Below are positions 32,841 through 43,929 of a DNA stretch of 64,000 bases, piece after piece. The translations under genes were made by a program, and so were the position numbers. Source of the stretch: Heterocephalus glaber (lineage: Eukaryota > Chordata > Mammalia > Rodentia > Bathyergidae); the NCBI RefSeq assembly GCF_000247695.1, contig NW_004624795.1:5168467-5232466 (forward strand), in the 5' to 3' direction. The notes under the pieces are model-generated. The model searched no databases. It was not told the origin of the DNA and worked only from the letters and a program-made list of their open reading frames with translations. Positions within the stretch are counted from its first letter, which is position 1. Each line of letters starts with the position of its first letter.

Positions 32841-34110
32841 GTGTGTCCATCTCCTACGGCGGGGGGGGGGGCGCGCTGCCGGCCTCCAAGGAGAACCCGG
32901 GAATGCGCCCGAGGAAGAAGCAGCTGGCGAATGGGGGTGCGGGCACTTCGGGAGCCTTCGGCTTGGGGCCTAGGGAGTAGCGGCGCCCAGCTCCTTCCAG
33001 ATGCCCCTCCTGCCCCCGTGCGCCGTTATGAGCGGCTCTGGCGCCAGGGTGCCTGGGACACCCCTTCCCCAGGGAGCTGGGCCACTGCCCTGAAGGATCC
33101 GAGGCCCAGATCTGGGGTGAGGTGGAGCGAGGGGGGCGGGGAACACCCCCCCGGGGGGGGGGACGTGCGATCCGGAGCCAAACACGCCACGTCCGGGCCC
33201 GAAGGGGAAATGGAGCCTCTGCGTGTTGCCTGGGAAAGGGGGGGTCTGGGTTTCCGCTGAAGGGTGGAGAAAGAGAGACACCCGCTCGCAGGAGACAAGA
33301 AGGAGGAAGGGATGGAGGCAGGAAGGGAGAGGGAGCAGCACCAGGGGAGGGAGAGAGAGTTTGAAGGGGGACAGAGAATGGGGGGAGGCAGAATCTTATA
33401 AAATCCCGAGTGCCGGTTGGGAAAGAGAATCCCTTTCCCCCTGCACAGCGGTCTGGGGAGGTCTGGGGGAGCCCAGCCTGGCTAACTGACCATGAGGCTG
33501 CGAGGTTCCGGGGCCCAAGCCTGCAGGGCCCTGACCCGCGGAGGTGCCCACCCCAGCCTCTCCGCTCTTCTGTGGGCCAGGAAGCCCAGGACACCGTCTC
33601 AGGTGCCGCACACAGGCACAGAGCTGGGGGCCCAGAAAACCCAGGGCCCCAGACCACCTCCTCCAGGCTCCAAGTCTCCTTAGAGGAAGAGGGGACGGGG
33701 GGAGCCCCAACCCTTCAGAACAGCCAGAGGCCTCTTGGTTGGGGCCTATTGTGCAGAAAAATTCAGAAGATTCAAACAGTTTGTTTCACGAATCCGTCTT
33801 TGGAGATGTTCTGCTTCCGTGACCATTCCTCCCAAAGCAAGACTTTTTGTGGGATTTTTCTAGAACTCTCAGTTTTTCTGGAGAATCCAGGCCCTCTTCC
33901 ATTCTGGGGAACAGACCACCCTGAGCTGTGGGTGGGCTCCGTCATGCCCCCTCACCAACCTGAACCTGAGCCGCCTCGTGGGAAAGAGCCCATACAAGCC
34001 ACAATTGCCCCAAGTTGTAGGGCTGTAGTGTAGATCACTCTCAGAGAACATTGCTAACAATTCAAGACAACAAGCACAGAATTCTTGTTAGATTTTATTG
34101 CCTTGGAAAA
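32840..34110. other. GC-rich single-copy DNA upstream of HOXB13
   Basis: Contains a G run at about 32,861-32,872, a C7/G10 block at about 33,146-33,162 and purine-rich DNA at 33,270-33,400. No gene recognised. Confidence 0.5.
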
Positions 34111-34117
34111 CAGCATG

Positions 34118-34349
34118 AAAGAAGGTCCATGTAGTGGCCCATGCTTGTAATCCCAGGCACTTTAGGATACTGAGTCAGGAGAATCAACAAGTCCAACCCC
34201 AGCCTGGGTAACTCAGTAAGACTCTGTCTCAAAATAAGATAGAAAGTGTTGGGCCTTTAGCTCAGTGGTAGAGCACTTGCCTAGCACATATGAAGCACTT
34301 GGGTTCCTTCCCAGCATGAAAAGGAAGGAAGGAAAGGAGGGAAGGAGGG
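34118..34349 (+). mobile_element. Composite SINE (B1 + degenerate ID) with GGAA tail
   Basis: B1 to about 34,235, ID from TTGGGCCTTTAGCTCAGTGG to TTCCTTCCCAGC, then a GGAA/GGGA run at 34,320-34,349. Confidence 0.78.
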
Positions 34350-34435
34350 AGGGAACTTTTACTGTTTTTTATTTGGTAAATGATGGATACATAGGACATT
34401 TCCACAGTTTTAGCTTCCAGTAAGCAAACATATAC

Positions 34436-34456
34436 GTGTGTGTGTGTGTGTGTGTG
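34436..34456 (+). repeat. TG microsatellite
   Basis: Short GT run followed by GCATGCACACAC. Confidence 0.9.
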
Positions 34457-34631
34457 CATGCACACACTTTGGGGTAAAACTTCTGTGTGCAAATTTAGTC
34501 ACAGCTGTACAGTACAGGCATGGAGCGATCCCTAAATTTTAAAAAAATCCTAGTAATACTCTAAAAAACAGCAGTTCTGGGCTTAAACCCAACAGACATG
34601 AAAACTTATTTCCACCAGAAGGCAAGTCCTA

Positions 34632-34730
34632 GCGCCTGTATTGGCAGCACAAATACTAAAGTTGGACCAATGCAGAAATAAGCATGCTCCCTGCTCAAGG
34701 ATGACATGCAAATTCATGGACCTTTCCATA
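34632..34730 (+). pseudogene. U6 snRNA pseudogene, near full length
   Basis: The segment follows U6 from its 5' stem-loop (TTGGCAGCACAAATACTAAA) through the internal region (CAAGGATGACATGCAAATTC) to the 3' TTCCATA, with substitutions and a short deletion in the middle (the ACAGAGA region is damaged). There is no clear upstream TATA/PSE. Retroposed copy. Confidence 0.88.
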
Positions 34731-34909
34731 GTAAAGGGGGGGATTCAGTCCCCAGTACCAGGAAAAAAAGAAAGAAGAGGAGGAGGAAAAGGAGAAGGCA
34801 GTAGTAGCAAGTGCTAGAAGATCCTATAAGGTTCCTGACAGCATTGTCCATAACATCTTAAATAGAAAAGAAATGTCAGCAGTAGGACAGGCAAAGAAAT
34901 GAAGCTGTT

Positions 34910-34985
34910 AGGGTTGAGGGTGTAGCTCAGAGGGGAGCACTTGCCTAACATGCAAGAGGCCCTGCGTTTGACTCTCAGTTTGGGA
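34910..34985 (+). mobile_element. Old ID SINE
   Basis: GGGTTGAGGGTGTAGCTCAG to TTTGACTCTCAGTTTGG. Confidence 0.72.
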
Positions 34986-35124
34986 AGAAAAGAAAACATA
35001 GACTGTACAGTATGAAGTACTACTCTCGGGAATGTAAAGAGAGCAAACCACTGCTGTACACAACACAGATTAACAGCACACAGATACATGAGTGAAAGAG
35101 GCCAGGCCCCAAAGAGTAACTTTT

Positions 35125-35311
35125 CTCTTTTCTTTTTTTTTTTTAGGTACCAGGCATCAAACTTGGGTCCTTGCACTTGCACAGCAGCCGGCGAAACCAC
35201 TGAGCTAGATCCCCAGGCCCTCTTTTCTTTTTTTCAATACCAAGAATCAAACTCCTGACCTTGCACTTGTGAGGCAGGCAGTGGAACCACTGAGCTAAAT
35301 CCCTTGCCTTC
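35125..35311 (-). mobile_element. Two adjacent ID SINEs
   Basis: IDs at about 35,125-35,219 and 35,221-35,311, same orientation. The pair is flanked by CCCAAAGAGTAA (about 35,108 and 35,312). The second lies in the T-run of the first. Confidence 0.85.
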
Positions 35312-35377
35312 CCAAAGAGTAAATTTTGTGATTCCATTTGGTGAAATTCAAGAGCCAGCAAAATTAGTGTACAGTGT

Positions 35378-35452
35378 TGGCACCAGATGTGGTATACTAC
35401 CACTTGACTTCAAGTCTAGCCTGGGCTACTGAGCCCCATCTCAAAAATACAA
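35378..35452 (+). mobile_element. Old B1 fragment
   Basis: CACCAGATGTGGTATACTACC to GCCCCATCTCAAAA. Confidence 0.6.
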
Positions 35453-35507
35453 AAACAAAAAAAAAGAAAGAAAGGGAAGAAAAAGTAGAAATTACCCTGG
35501 GGAGGGC

Positions 35508-35598
35508 TGGGCATACTGGCACACACCTGTAATCCCAGCTACTCAGGAAGCTGAGGCAAGAGGATCAAAATTTTGAGCTCCACCTGGGCAATGTAAAG

Positions 35599-35659
<61 letters not shown>

Positions 35660-35738
35660 AAAAATAATAATAATAGTAGAAAGGGCTGGAGATGTAGCTC
35701 AGTGGTAGAGCTCCCATGAGTTCCATCCTAAGAACAGA
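35508..35738 (+). mobile_element. Composite SINE with CT expansion at the junction
   Basis: B1 (GGCTGGGCATACTGGCAC) whose terminal GTCTCTCTC grew to a 56-bp CT run at 35,601-35,656, then A/ATA spacer and GGGCTGGAGATGTAGCTCAG. Confidence 0.82.
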
Positions 35739-35921
35739 GAAAAAGAAAAGGACGAAAGAAGGAAAGAAATGTTCTTGATGTCACTCTGTGTGCTAGTTAT
35801 GGGGCTGTGTTCAGTTTGTGGAAATTCCTTGGGATTTTTGCACCTTTCTGTATGAGAGAGTAATATCTCTATTTTAAAGGCAAAATAATTAAAAACTAAA
35901 TTTTACAAGTTCAGAGCATCA

Positions 35922-35992
35922 GGGCCAGGGTGTAGCTCAGTAGTACTTTCCAAGCCTGCATGAGGCCCTGGGTTCCATCCCCAGAAGCACAA
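35922..35992 (+). mobile_element. Old ID SINE
   Basis: GGGCCAGGGTGTAGCTCAG to GTTCCATCCCCAGAAGC. Confidence 0.72.
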
Positions 35993-35999
35993 AATATAG

Positions 36000-36560
36000 T
36001 TCTTTAAAACTTTAGAGCAGCATTGCCTGCAACTAATTTTTTTTTTTAAAAGATACAGTGCTTGAACCCACATCCGTGGAAATAAGCAGCTAAGTTTGCA
36101 TCACTCTGCACAGTTGCTGAATACAGCTTCAACTTCACCCCCAGAATCTCCCCAGCTGGGCTGGAGGATCCCCTCCCAGATTCCATTTCAATGCAAACAC
36201 TGAGTTTTGTTTTGTTTCGCTGCCTCTGCAATTTATTCAGCACCTACTAGATGCCAGGGAGCAGGCCCGGATCTTCTATTTACTAGCACACAAGTCTGTG
36301 TTCTGACTTCCTGAGTGTCTGTATCCTAGGTCTCAAGTAAGGTAGGATTAAGTCTCCTCATCTGTGAAACGCTGGTGACAATTCCCACCTCACAGAAAGG
36401 GTGTGACCGCGTCTGGATTGTCCGCCCACGAAAGCATTTCATAAATCCAGTAAATATCACGTCTATGTGTCCTCCTGTGTGTGACTTTCTAAAGAAGCCA
36501 TCTGCTTTTACTTGGAAAGGGACAGTTGTCCCAGAGTGCTGGTCACTTTTCCCTTGCGGA
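36000..36560. other. Single-copy intergenic DNA
   Basis: No gene or repeat family recognised. Confidence 0.45.
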
Positions 36561-36569
36561 TGAGAAAGC

Positions 36570-37290
36570 CTGAGTAGGGAAACTGAGGCTCGGAGCGTGG
36601 AGGTGGAGCTGTGTGTGGAGTTGAGCCCCGGACCCCAGCCGGCTGAGCCCGCCCCTCCCCCGGCCCGAGGAGTCCTTTGTGTCCCGCTGGGCGCCTCCCC
36701 GCGGAGCCTCCCGGAGGAGCCCGGGCCCCTCCGGCTCCTTTACATACCCGCCAGACGCTTCCAGGAAGGTCAAGGCCAAGTTGAAAGTTAAGAGTCTGTT
36801 TACCTCCGGGAGCCCATTCAGCGCGGCCCGCACACCGCCGGTGACCTTTACAGCCCGGCCTTTGAGCGGGGCCGCCGCGGCCCCAGAGGTTCCGGCCACG
36901 GGGACCTGGTACCTCCGTGTCACCCCCGCCCCGCCCGGGCTCGGGCCGCCAGCGAGCGAGCGGGAGGGGGAGTCGCCACCCGGCCCACTGGGGGGCGTTT
37001 GCTAAATTATGGTTTTTGTTTTGTTTTGCTTTGCTTTTGCAAAGTGAGCGCCTGCTGCCTTCGGCCCCTCCCCCAACCGAACGCAGGGTCGGTAGGGACC
37101 CCGCAGCCCCGCAGGCCGGCGGTGGCGAGAATGAGGGTTTATTCTTTGCAGCGGGGTCGCTTCCTCTTTCCCAAAGGTCGCGGTGCCGCTGTCCCCGCCG
37201 AGCTCCAGGGCTAGCGCGGCTTCTCCCGGCTTCCAGGAAACCCGCCGATTGCGGTGCGCGCTCCCCTTCCCGCTGCCTCCGTCCTCACGG
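36570..37290. promoter_or_regulatory. CpG island 4-5 kb upstream of HOXB13
   Basis: CpG-dense 0.7 kb with nuclear-receptor half-site-like AAGGTCAAGG (about 36,766) and GTGACCTTTAC (about 36,840). No gene recognised in either strand. Confidence 0.5.
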
Positions 37291-38505
37291 CGCGTCTGCA
37301 TTTCTCTCTCTCTCCGTTTAATCTGCTGGCATCTCTCTTTATGGTTTATATTTGTGTTTTTCTTGCCTATCCTGTTTTTGTCTGTTCCTCCTGGATTCCT
37401 TTCTTCACTTACTTTCTACTTTTTTCCTCCTGCTAAAAAGTTGTCCTAATCCAAAAATTTCCTTTGTTTTCTTTCTCATCTACCACATTATTTTTGGCTT
37501 GGTTTTCTTCTCATTTTCCTTGCATTTGTTCCCCCCTTTCTTTCTCATCTCTGTTTCCCTCTAGCTCGATCTCTCCTGTTTCTTTCCCGCTTACTTCTGT
37601 TTTGCTCTACTCCCTCACCCCCAACACACGCTTCTTTCCTTTTCCACCCTCGCCCACAATTTCCCATTGTTCTTCTCCAAGTCTGGAAGGGGCCTGGCCG
37701 GGCGACAGCGCCTGGCCGGGCGACAGCCCCTGGCCGCCTGTGGCCTGTGCTTGGCCCAGGGGCCTGAATGGAGTGCGGCCTCGGAGTGGAAGCTAGGACG
37801 CCGCAGCCCACCTGGGGACTAGGGTGACACAGGCCTCTCTTCCTTAACAAGAATCAGGTGGGGTCAGTCCACACCGGACAGGAAGATCCTTTGGGTGATT
37901 TGATCGCCAGGGCTGGAGAGCCACGAAAGTGGGAGGATGGAGACCCTGTGACATCTTCAGGATCGGGACCCTCTCAGGACAAACGTAAGTCCCCAGAGCT
38001 CTAATGGCGACCGAAAAGCAAGCCCTGGGGAACTGGGAGTGGGATTCGAAGCGGAAGGAAGGAAGGAAGGGAGCAAGGGCCTGAAACGGGGAGCTCGCCC
38101 CAGAGCCCCAGCCCCGTCTCCAGCCCTGGGCTTTTCTGGGTCCAGGTCTGGTCTCAGCACCCACCACCCCCGCACCCAATCCAGAGAACCCCCGATGGTC
38201 CTCGCTAAAGAGCACGTCTCAGGGAGGGTCTCCTGCTGGCCCAGCCTGTGTGCTGGGGAAAGTGGTCTCCCCTCCCCTGCCAGCTTTCCTGGCCAAACCG
38301 TGCAGAAGGCAAAGGCGGAACAGCCCAGAGGAGGGCAAGGACTCCCACCCAGATTTAGGGCAGGGTGATCTGACAGGGCCTTCAGGGAGCCCAGCCCCAC
38401 CACCAGCCTCTGTGAGCACCCATCTAGAGCCGACTCAGAGGGGATCCTGAACCCCAGGGTGTAAACCCCTCCATAGTCCATTAAATGGCACCAAATTGGC
38501 ATGGG
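37291..38505. other. Pyrimidine-rich then GC-rich single-copy DNA
   Basis: 37,300-37,680 is T/C-rich on the plus strand; 37,692-37,727 holds an 18-bp tandem duplication. Confidence 0.5.
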
Positions 38506-38507
38506 AA

Positions 38508-38678
38508 ACTGGGCATGGTGCTGCAGACGCCTGTAATCCCAGAATTCTGGGAGGCTGAGGCAGGAGGACCAGTCTGGGCAGATGAGCGAGAGCTTGTCTC
38601 AAAAGAAATATATTTTTTTAAAGGCTGGAGATGTAGCTCAGTGCAAAGGCTCTGGGTTCAATCTCCAAATACCCAAAA
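38508..38678 (+). mobile_element. Composite SINE (B1 + degenerate ID)
   Basis: ACTGGGCATGGTGC to GCTTGTCTCAAAAG, then GGCTGGAGATGTAGCTCAG to TTCAATCTCC. Confidence 0.82.
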
Positions 38679-38894
38679 GGGGGGGTGTGTGAGAAATTAC
38701 CTCCTCCACCCTCACCCTGATTCCCCGAGAAGCCCTCCACCCATCATCTCAAGAGTACCGCAGGACGATCCTTGAGTCAGGGCTGAAAATCGTTTTCAGG
38801 CTTGCAGCAGCTTGTGAGCCTGGAGGACTGGGCTTCCTTTGTCTCAACCCCTGGGGCCCCAGGTGGGTCTCGGGAATGAAGAATATCTGAAAAG

Positions 38895-38970
38895 CGCTGG
38901 GGATTTAGCTCAGTGGCACTGTGCCTGCCTTGCAAGCCTAAGGTCCTGAGTTCGATCCCTGGTACAAAAG

Positions 38971-39040
<70 letters not shown>
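38895..39040 (+). mobile_element. ID SINE with GA-expanded tail
   Basis: ID at 38,895-38,968 followed by a GA run to 39,036. ATCTGAAAAGC at 38,884-38,894 and 39,041-39,051 flanks ID plus run, so the run is the grown tail. Confidence 0.88.
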
Positions 39041-39041
<1 letters not shown>

Positions 39042-39337
39042 ATCTGAAAAGCCCTACCTGCAGATTCTAGAAAGCAATTTCAATTTCTTAAAACTCCCCC
39101 TCAATCTGCTCCTCCTTTTTCCTTGTTGGTGATAATTAGGAAAATGCTGGCTACGCTCAGGGCTGCTAGAAATAAAGACTGAGTCTTCACTCCTGAAATC
39201 AAGAAAAATGTCCACAACAACACCCTGGCCCCTCAAGCCCCAAAGCCACCCTTGTGGCTTGAAGTGCAGCTTGGATTTCAGGTGTGGGGCAAAGTACGAT
39301 GGGAAAGATTTCATTTCTTGCTCTGATTTGTATGCGG

Positions 39338-39497
39338 TTGTTTTGTTTTCACTACTGGGGATTGAACCAGGGCCCTCATACTGAATCACATCCCTACCCC
39401 CCTTTTTGTTATTTTGATTTTGAGACAGGGTCTCACTGAGGCTCTCAGTGCCCAAGCTGGATTCCCACTTGAGGTCCTCCTGCCTCAGCCTCCCATC
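39338..39497 (-). mobile_element. Composite SINE, antisense
   Basis: Damaged ID (CTACTGGGGATTGAACC), then GAGACAGGGTCTCACTGAGG to CTGCCTCAGCCTCCC. Confidence 0.72.
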
Positions 39498-39499
39498 TT

Positions 39500-41915
39500 C
39501 CACATTTTCCCTGCTGGGAGTCTTGTGACCTCTTCAAATATACCGAACTTGATTATCGGGTCCACCTCCCTCTTCTCTGTCCCCAACCCTTAGCAAAATC
39601 TTGTTGCTCCTCTTCCCACTAAGTTATTCATTCCAGGAAACAAAGTCGGGACAGGAATAAGGCAGGCACCACACACACGCACACACACACATGTGCACAC
39701 ACAGAGGAAGAAAGAAAAATCCAGTCCATCCCTACCCAACCCGGTCCTGTGTCCTGTTCTTGGTGCTCCTGAGTCCCACAAAGGACCAACCCCTTGGGAC
39801 TCAATAAAGGTTTAAAAATATCCTCCTGGCTCCCAGAGCCTGTACACAAAATGCCCCCCGCCCCTCTCTGCATCTCAGCAACAGTGTGAGGTGAGTGGGT
39901 GCTTCCTGGTCACGGCCCTATGGACTCTGAGCTGGGGAGCGTCTGTCTCCCCATCCTCAAGATCCTGGCCCAGCACTGACCCCCCCACAGGCCCCCTGGA
40001 GCCTGGCCAAGCCTGGCCGGTTGTAGCCAGTCTACACTGACCCCACTGGCCCAGGCCTGATACAGGGGCCCCTTCATCATTTGGGTTCAAACCCAGCTCC
40101 GGATGTGCCTTGGTTCTGTCCTTTGGGTTTAAACTTGTTCTACTTCTCCTCTACCTTCTAGCGATAGATTTAGGAGTTCTCCCAAATGAAATGTTCTGAC
40201 TTTAGATTGTAAAATAACTCACACACAAAATGTTTTCCCCTTGATCCTTTGATCTTGGTTTTGTCCCTGAGCAGAAGGGATGGTTGCCATCGTGGGCTTC
40301 TGACACCAGAAATCTTCCCTGGGAAACCTGAAGACCTTTGAGGTCCGGAGCTCCGAAGTAGAAGGCTCCAATCTTGGGGTGACTGGGTAGAACTGAGGAC
40401 CTAGATGCTCAGGAAGGCAGAAAAGCTTTCTTCTAGGAAATCATTAATTAGGGCAGTGTCTGATTAGGGAATATGTGCAGGCCCTCTTCCCCCTTTTACT
40501 CATGCAAAAGAGGAAACTTCAGATTCCTAGGTTACCCAGAGTAGTCAGCGTTTGGGGTTGGGAGAATCCACTGCGATTCTTCAGGTCTCTCCAACTCTGT
40601 GCTTGTACGACTGGGCATGAGACGCCGGAGAAGGGGAAGCCGCCTTGTCCAGGCCAGAGAACACTGACCTCAGGCCACTGGCCGGGCCTGTGCTTCCGGC
40701 AGCTCCAGCGGGAGAGGGATGAAGAACACCAGGGACAGGCAGCTCCCCTGGGCTCCCAAGTGGTCCTGGCTGCCTTCTCCGTGTCCGCCCCAGGGAAGCC
40801 CAAAAAGTCAGGCCACACCCACACCGGAGGTGAGTGTAGCCGCTCAGGAGTTCGGCAGGGGTTTCTTCTGGTCCAGCTCCCTGTCCACCATGTTGGTCAC
40901 AAGGGTCCCAGCTCCCAGGCTGAGAAGGTCCCCAGAAACCTGGCGCTGGGGGTCTGGGGGAGAACCATGGGAAGCAGAACCCCATCTCTCCATCCCGGCC
41001 CTCGTAAGCCCTGGCACAGGCGGAGCCCCGGACTCCAGCCGCCTGTGTGTATAGGGCAAGGGGCGCAGCTGGGGACTGGGGCCCCCACCCCAGCCTCCCG
41101 GCAGGTTCGGCCTGCTTTGTCCCCTATCCGCTTGGGTTTCCAGCCTGGGAATTCCCTGCCTCAGGGGTGCAGGCCCGGGAAGTCACAGAGGGGCCTGAGG
41201 CCACCCCATGGTTCCAGATCCACGCGTGTCAGGCAGCCCGCTTGCAGGTAGAAGAATCCACAGGAAGCGAGGGGAGTGCGGCCCCTTTTGAGAAGAGACT
41301 TTCTATCCTTTCTGTCGTCGTTCCGTACTGGAAACCCCTGGGCCGGCAGAGTCCTCCGCGGGGTCCTGGTCGCTGCACCCCGCAGGGTTCAACTGTGGCT
41401 CACGGCGGGCTGCGGGCTAAGCCTCTGACCGCTGGGAACAAGGGAGCCTCTCCCGGCGCCTCCCCTCCGGGCCTTAGGGGCATCTGGGCCCGGGGTCCCT
41501 GCCCTGAGCGGAAGTCACTGCAGCAAACCCGCTTGCTGCGTCCTCAGTCTGTCCCTCGGAGCCGACGCCTGCACCTCAGCCTGCACCCCCACAGCCCGCC
41601 CCTTCGCCTTTCGGGCTCCTCGCGAAGATCCTTCAGAATCCTGGACGCCGTCCGGTGCCCACGTGGGGGCACCCTGAAAAGCTGTAAGTAGCTTTCATTG
41701 AATCCGAATCCGCGCAGCTTAGAAGTGGGTAGAGTGAAGGAGGGGGCCAGGGTTGCTCCCGTTTTGTAGATGAGAAAACTAAGACCAGACCGGGAGGTGG
41801 ATGGCTCGCATTTCTAGAGGCAAATACAGGATAAAGCCTGAGCTCTAACCCAAGTATTTCTGGCTCCCCATCCCAACTGGCGACTGCATTTCTCTTGTCC
41901 GAGTTCCTTTTTCTT
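39500..41915. other. Single-copy DNA, partly GC-rich
   Basis: Plus-strand frames of 258 (40,475-41,251) and 214 (41,047-41,691) codons occur but match no family I recognise and lack clear gene context. 41,260-41,660 is CpG-rich. Confidence 0.45.
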
Positions 41916-41919
41916 TCTC

Positions 41920-41985
41920 TTTTGTTCCTCCTGCCTCGGCCTCCTCAGTAGTATCTGGGATTACAGGCGCAGCTGTATCCAGCTT
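41920..41985 (-). mobile_element. B1 fragment
   Basis: CCTCCTGCCTCGGCCTCC and GGGATTACAGGCGCAGC. Confidence 0.65.
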
Positions 41986-42317
41986 CTTCCCTGCTCAAAC
42001 ACAAAGCGCTTGACAGTTTTTATAATGGAAAGAAATCTCAAACTAGTATCTCAAACTGATAATAAAATAGACTCCAGATATCTGGGAAAGTTGTTTAGAG
42101 CAAAAAAAAAAAAATCAAAACCTTGACTCCAAAATAACATACAGTAACTTTGGGGCTCCCGACCGTTGGGAGGCCGAGTCCCTGTGAGCCAGAACTCCAG
42201 GGAGATTTTCACTTCGAGTGACCCCTGGGAGACCCAGACTCCTCTACTGGCCCCATTGCTGCACTTGCAGTGCCACAGAGAAGAAAAGCCTGGTGACAAG
42301 AAAACTTGGTACCAAGA

Positions 42318-42412
42318 CATCTTCCAGCACTCAGGAAGCTGAGACAGGAGAATTGCCAGGAGTTCAAGGCCAGCCTGGGCTACATAGAGAGACCCTGTCT
42401 TAAAAAAGCAAA
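42318..42412 (+). mobile_element. B1 SINE, 5'-truncated
   Basis: TTCCAGCACTCAGGAAGCTG to GACCCTGTCTTAAAA. Confidence 0.82.
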
Positions 42413-42583
42413 ACGAAAACAAAGCCACCTTCCAACTGTGTCCTCCCTGTGGAGAAAAACAGATGTTTGGTGAAAAGTGGCTGAGGATTCTGATTTTGAG
42501 GGTGGCTTGCCCCTTGGAATTGAGGGGAGACACCTGTGATTTTCTGGGACATGGTCCCATGGCTTTATTAATGGCAAATTTCA

Positions 42584-42675
42584 ATTATATATATATATTT
42601 TTTGGTACCTGAGATCGAACTCTGGTCTTTCTGCTTGCGAGGCAGGTGGCGAACCACTGAGCTAAATCCCTGGCC
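42584..42675 (-). mobile_element. ID SINE with 19-bp target duplication
   Basis: TTATTAATGGCAAATTTCA at 42,565-42,583 and 42,676-42,694. AT-repeat at the tail end. Confidence 0.95.
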
Positions 42676-42718
42676 TTATTAATGGCAAATTTCACGCATT
42701 TAAAAAAGTGCTTAAAAG

Positions 42719-42802
42719 AGGGGCCAGGGATTTAGCTCAGTGGTTTCACCGCCTGCTGCACAAGCTCAAGGACCCGAGTTCATCCCGGTCCAAAAAAAAA
42801 AA
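42719..42802 (+). mobile_element. ID SINE
   Basis: GGGCCAGGGATTTAGCTCAG to CATCCCGGTCC plus A-run; flanks AGTGCTTAAAAGAG and AGTACTTAAAAGAG. Confidence 0.93.
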
Positions 42803-43263
42803 GTACTTAAAAGAGTAAGGTGATCGCTCGCACCCAGCCTCCAGCTTCAGTAGGAACCAACGCATAGCAGACTCCTTGAAATTTTCTGCAGTATTTAAAA
42901 GCAAATCCCATTGTTTCACCCAAAATATATCAGTCTGAATTTTTGACAAATTCTTTCTTCTCTCCCTCTCTTTCTTTGTTTTTAGGAGGTCTCCATCTGA
43001 TTATCACACCAAACAAAATGAACAATACTCCCTGAATAATATCCAGGTTAGAATTTCCTCTGTTGTCTCAAAAAATGTCTTATCCAGACCCTGTCTCAAA
43101 ATAAATAAATAGTACTGCGTGGTGGGTGGTACAATCAGTGTTTTTCAAATCAGAATCTAAACAAAGCCCACACATTGCATTTGATAGATCTTTAATTTTC
43201 TTATAACCTATAACAGCTTCATCTTCCATTAATAACACTTATTTAGTTTAAAACCTGGGTCAA

Positions 43264-43382
43264 GCCGGGCATGGTGGCACATGGCTGTCATCCCAGCATT
43301 CAGAAGGCTGAGGCAGGAGGATCACTGTTAAGCTCCAAGCCACCTTGGGCTACATAGTGAGACCCCATCTCAAATAAACAGA
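43264..43382 (+). mobile_element. B1 SINE
   Basis: GCCGGGCATGGTGGCAC to GACCCCATCTCAAAT. Confidence 0.87.
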
Positions 43383-43487
43383 CAAACCAGCCAACCTGGG
43401 TCAGCTCAATTCTCCAAGGTCATTTGGTCACCCTCAAAAAAGATCACTGATCTACGTTGGAAAAGTGATTTATTTATTTACTCATTT

Positions 43488-43717
43488 GTTTATTTTTGTA
43501 GTACTGGGGATCAAACCCAGGGATCCTGTACCACTGACCTACATTCCGAGTCCCACCCCCTTTTTTCTTTTGATTTCTTGAGACGGGGGTCTTACTATGT
43601 AGTGCAGGCTGGCCTTGAACTCACTATGTAGCCCAGGCTGGCCTCAAACTCTCAGCAATCCTCCTGCCTCAGCCTCCCGAGTGCTAGGCTCACAGGGCTG
43701 TACTGCCACGCTGGACT
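43488..43717 (-). mobile_element. Composite SINE, antisense
   Basis: ID part at 43,488-43,556, B1 part at 43,563-43,717 (GAGACGGGGGTCTTACT to CTGCCACGCTGG). Confidence 0.82.
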
Positions 43718-43724
43718 ATTTATG

Positions 43725-43925
43725 TATTTTGAGACAGGGCCTATATATAAGTTGCTCATGCTGGCGTTGAACTTGCAGCCCTCCTGCCTCAGCCTCCAGA
43801 ATAGCTGACCTTACTGGTGCAGCTACAACTTTGGCTTTGTTTGGTTTTGTTTGTGTGTGTTTTTGCAGTGCTAGGGATCAAACCCAACCAAGCATTCTAC
43901 CAACTGGGCTACATCCCCCCATCCC
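43725..43925 (-). mobile_element. B1 fragment and ID, antisense
   Basis: TTGAGACAGGGCCTATATATAAG to CTTACTGGTGCAGC, then an ID at 43,840-43,925 (TGCTAGGGATCAAACCC). Confidence 0.75.
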
Positions 43926-43929
43926 CAAA

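Noticed and set aside
40475..41691. 258- and 214-codon plus-strand frames
   Set aside because: Overlapping, GC-rich, no recognised domain, no convincing splice or promoter context; kept only as unassigned DNA.
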